This document shows positions 14,261 through 16,607 of a stretch of 16,607 bases of DNA, piece after piece (position 1 is the stretch's first letter; every line of letters starts with the position of its first letter). Origin of the DNA: an uncultured Collinsella sp. (GTDB lineage: Bacteria; Actinomycetota; Coriobacteriia; Coriobacteriales; Coriobacteriaceae); contig CABUVC010000013.1 in the NCBI GenBank assembly GCA_902494855.1, positions 1 through 16,607 on the forward strand. Direction: 5' to 3'. A model generated the notes under the pieces. The model was given only the letters and a program-made list of their open reading frames with translations, was not told the origin of the DNA and ran no database searches. The position numbers and the translations under genes are program-made.

Positions 14261-15351
14261 ATGAAGAAGAACAAGAACTATGTGGACCTGAAGGACCAGC
14301 CGGTTCCCGAGGGCCAGCATCTGCTCGAGGTCGATGACCTTAAGATGTATTTCCATACCGAGGATGGTGTCGTTCGCGCTGTCGACGGTGTGTCCTACAC
14401 GCTCGATCGCGGCGAGACCCTGGGTGTCGTCGGTGAGTCCGGCTCCGGTAAGTCCGTGACCGCCATGACCATCATGGGCCTCATCTCGATGCCTCCGGGA
14501 AAGATCGAGGGCGGCGACGTTCGCTATCGCGGTCGTTCTATCCTCGAGATGACCGAGGAAGAGATGCAGCACATTCGCGGAAACGACATCGCGATGATCT
14601 TCCAGGATCCTATGACCTCCTTGAACCCGGTCTATAAGATCGGCAAGCAGGTGGGCGAGGGCCTTCGTCTGCACCGTGGCTACTCCAAGCAGGAGGCGCT
14701 CAAGCGCGCTACCGAGCTTTTGGACCTCGTGGGTATCCCCGAGCCCGAGAAGCGCGTCAATGAGTATCCGCACCAGTTCTCCGGCGGTATGCGTCAGCGT
14801 GTCATGATCGCTATGGCTCTTGCCTGCGATCCCGATATCCTGATTGCCGACGAGCCCACGACGGCTCTGGACGTTACCATTCAGGCTCAGATTATCGAGC
14901 TCATGCAGGAAATGCAGGAGAAGAACGGCAACGCCATCATCATGATTACCCATGACCTGGGCGTCGTTGCCGATATGGCCGATAAGATCATGGTTATGTA
15001 CGCCGGCCGTCCCGTCGAGTTCGGTACTGCTGAGGAAATCTTCTACGAGAGTCGCCACCCCTACACCTGGGGCCTTATCCGCTCCATCCCGGAGCAGGCC
15101 ATCGAAGAGAAGAAGCCGCTTACGCCGATTCACGGCAACCCGCCTTCGCTCATGAACCTGCCTGAGGGCTGCGTGTTCTCGCCTCGTTGTCCCTATGCGA
15201 CGGACAAGTGCCGCAAGCAGCGCCCCGAGCGCGTTGTCACCGAGTCTGGTCATTACTCTGCGTGCCACTACTCCGGTGACCCCGAGTTCCTCAAGAACGC
15301 TCCTGAGACGTCCCGTACGCGCAAGGATTCCAAGAAGGGAGGCGAGGCGTA

Positions 15352-15352
<1 letters not shown>
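14261..15352 (+). CDS. oppD: oligopeptide ABC transporter ATP-binding protein OppD
   Basis: Cytosolic ATPase of the importer, 363 aa. All ABC motifs are present: Walker A GESGSGKS (58-65), Q-loop Gln115 in FQDPMTSLNP, signature FSGGMRQR (173-180), Walker B ILIADEP (193-199), D-loop ALD (202-204) and switch His231. The OppD/DppD C-terminal extension follows, with GCVFSPRCPYATDKC and cysteines at 304, 310, 317 and 335. This C-x5-C-x6-C-x17-C pattern matches the cysteine-rich tail reported to hold a [4Fe-4S] cluster in related peptide-transporter ATPases. A Lys/Arg/Ser-rich tail (352-360) ends the protein. The stop overlaps the oppF start by one base (TAATG). Confidence 0.97.
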
Positions 15353-16380
<1,028 letters not shown>

Positions 16381-16435
16381 TAGGTTGTTTGTCCGGGCCC
16401 GTGCTGGACTTAGTTTTCAGAACGTCCTCGACCAT

Positions 16436-16484
16436 GGAAACCCCCTTATCCTGCTCCTTCGGAGCCGCGGATAAGGGGGTTTCC
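16436..16484. terminator. long perfect stem, probable bidirectional terminator between oppF and a convergent gene
   Basis: A 16-bp perfect stem pairs 16436-16451 (GGAAACCCCCTTATCC) with 16469-16484. An inner GCTCC/GGAGC stem (16453-16457 with 16461-16465) closes on TTC. Both strands read GGGGGTTTCC at the 3' side, giving a short T run each way. It lies after the oppF stop and just after the stop of a minus-strand reading frame, as expected for a shared terminator. Confidence 0.8.
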
Positions 16485-16497
16485 TGGTCTGACGCTC

Positions 16498-16607
16498 CTA
16501 TTTGGCAAGGTGTTTTTTAGAATCCATTTTGCGCTCGGCCTCGAAGGCCCGCCTGTCCCAATCGAGCGGAAGTCCGGCCTCGACCCATGCCTCGTAGGCC
16601 CTCCTTA
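16498..16607 (-). CDS. C-terminal end of an unidentified minus-strand protein (partial)
   Basis: On the minus strand a frame is open from the window edge to a TAG at 16500-16498. It encodes 35 visible residues, including AGLPLDWDRRAFEAERKM and ending DSKKHLAK. The composition (Glu/Arg/Ala-rich, GC-rich codons that turn AT-rich near the end) looks like a real protein tail. The terminator placed 14 nt beyond its stop supports a genuine convergent gene. I do not recognise the family, and 35 residues are too few to assign a function. A competing minus-strand frame with ATG after TAAGGAGG (16607-16600) would give only 23 Arg/Gly-rich residues and is less likely. Confidence 0.5.
   Translation of the reverse strand, partial: RRAYEAWVEAGLPLDWDRRAFEAERKMDSKKHLAK

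Overview
The window reads as a GC-rich (roughly 60% by eye) actinobacterial chromosome segment, most likely from the Coriobacteriia and probably a gut Collinsella or close relative. This is inferred from three things: the rapZ-whiA-gap-pgk-tpiA-secG order typical of Actinobacteria, the mix of actinobacterial order with a lactic-acid-bacteria-like GAPDH, and the neighbouring sialic-acid genes. No database was searched. All complete genes are on the + strand; a minus-strand gene tail enters at the right edge.

Region 1 (1-2985) is a sialic-acid (N-acetylneuraminate) breakdown cluster: a NanA-type aldolase, a ROK-family kinase (NanK-like) and NanE epimerase. Together they take Neu5Ac to ManNAc plus pyruvate, then ManNAc-6-P, then GlcNAc-6-P. 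A striking 98-nt imperfect inverted repeat with a UUCG tetraloop and a 14x14 internal loop lies between the kinase and nanE genes. The cluster ends with a GC-rich hairpin and T-rich tail just before rapZ.

Region 2 (2998-4854) holds rapZ and whiA, 6 nt apart. The yvcK gene that normally sits between them in Gram-positive bacteria is absent here.

Region 3 (4855-10195) is the lower-glycolysis block. It starts with an AT-rich promoter region containing a perfect 14-bp palindrome. Then come gap with its own terminator, pgk-tpiA-gpmI as a tightly packed unit (pgk and tpiA overlap by 8 nt) with a strong terminator, and secG with its own extended -10 promoter and terminator.

Region 4 (10196-16484) is a complete oligopeptide ABC importer operon, oppA-oppB-oppC-oppD-oppF. 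A hairpin between the binding-protein gene and the permease genes probably lowers expression of the latter. The OPP system imports peptides, and the nan genes feed amino sugars into the glycolysis encoded next door, which fits a saccharolytic and peptide-using gut commensal. The operon ends in a 16-bp perfect stem that probably terminates both strands, because a minus-strand gene converges on it.

Most of the window is ordinary, well-recognised housekeeping sequence. The least explained object is the stem-loop at 2087-2184.
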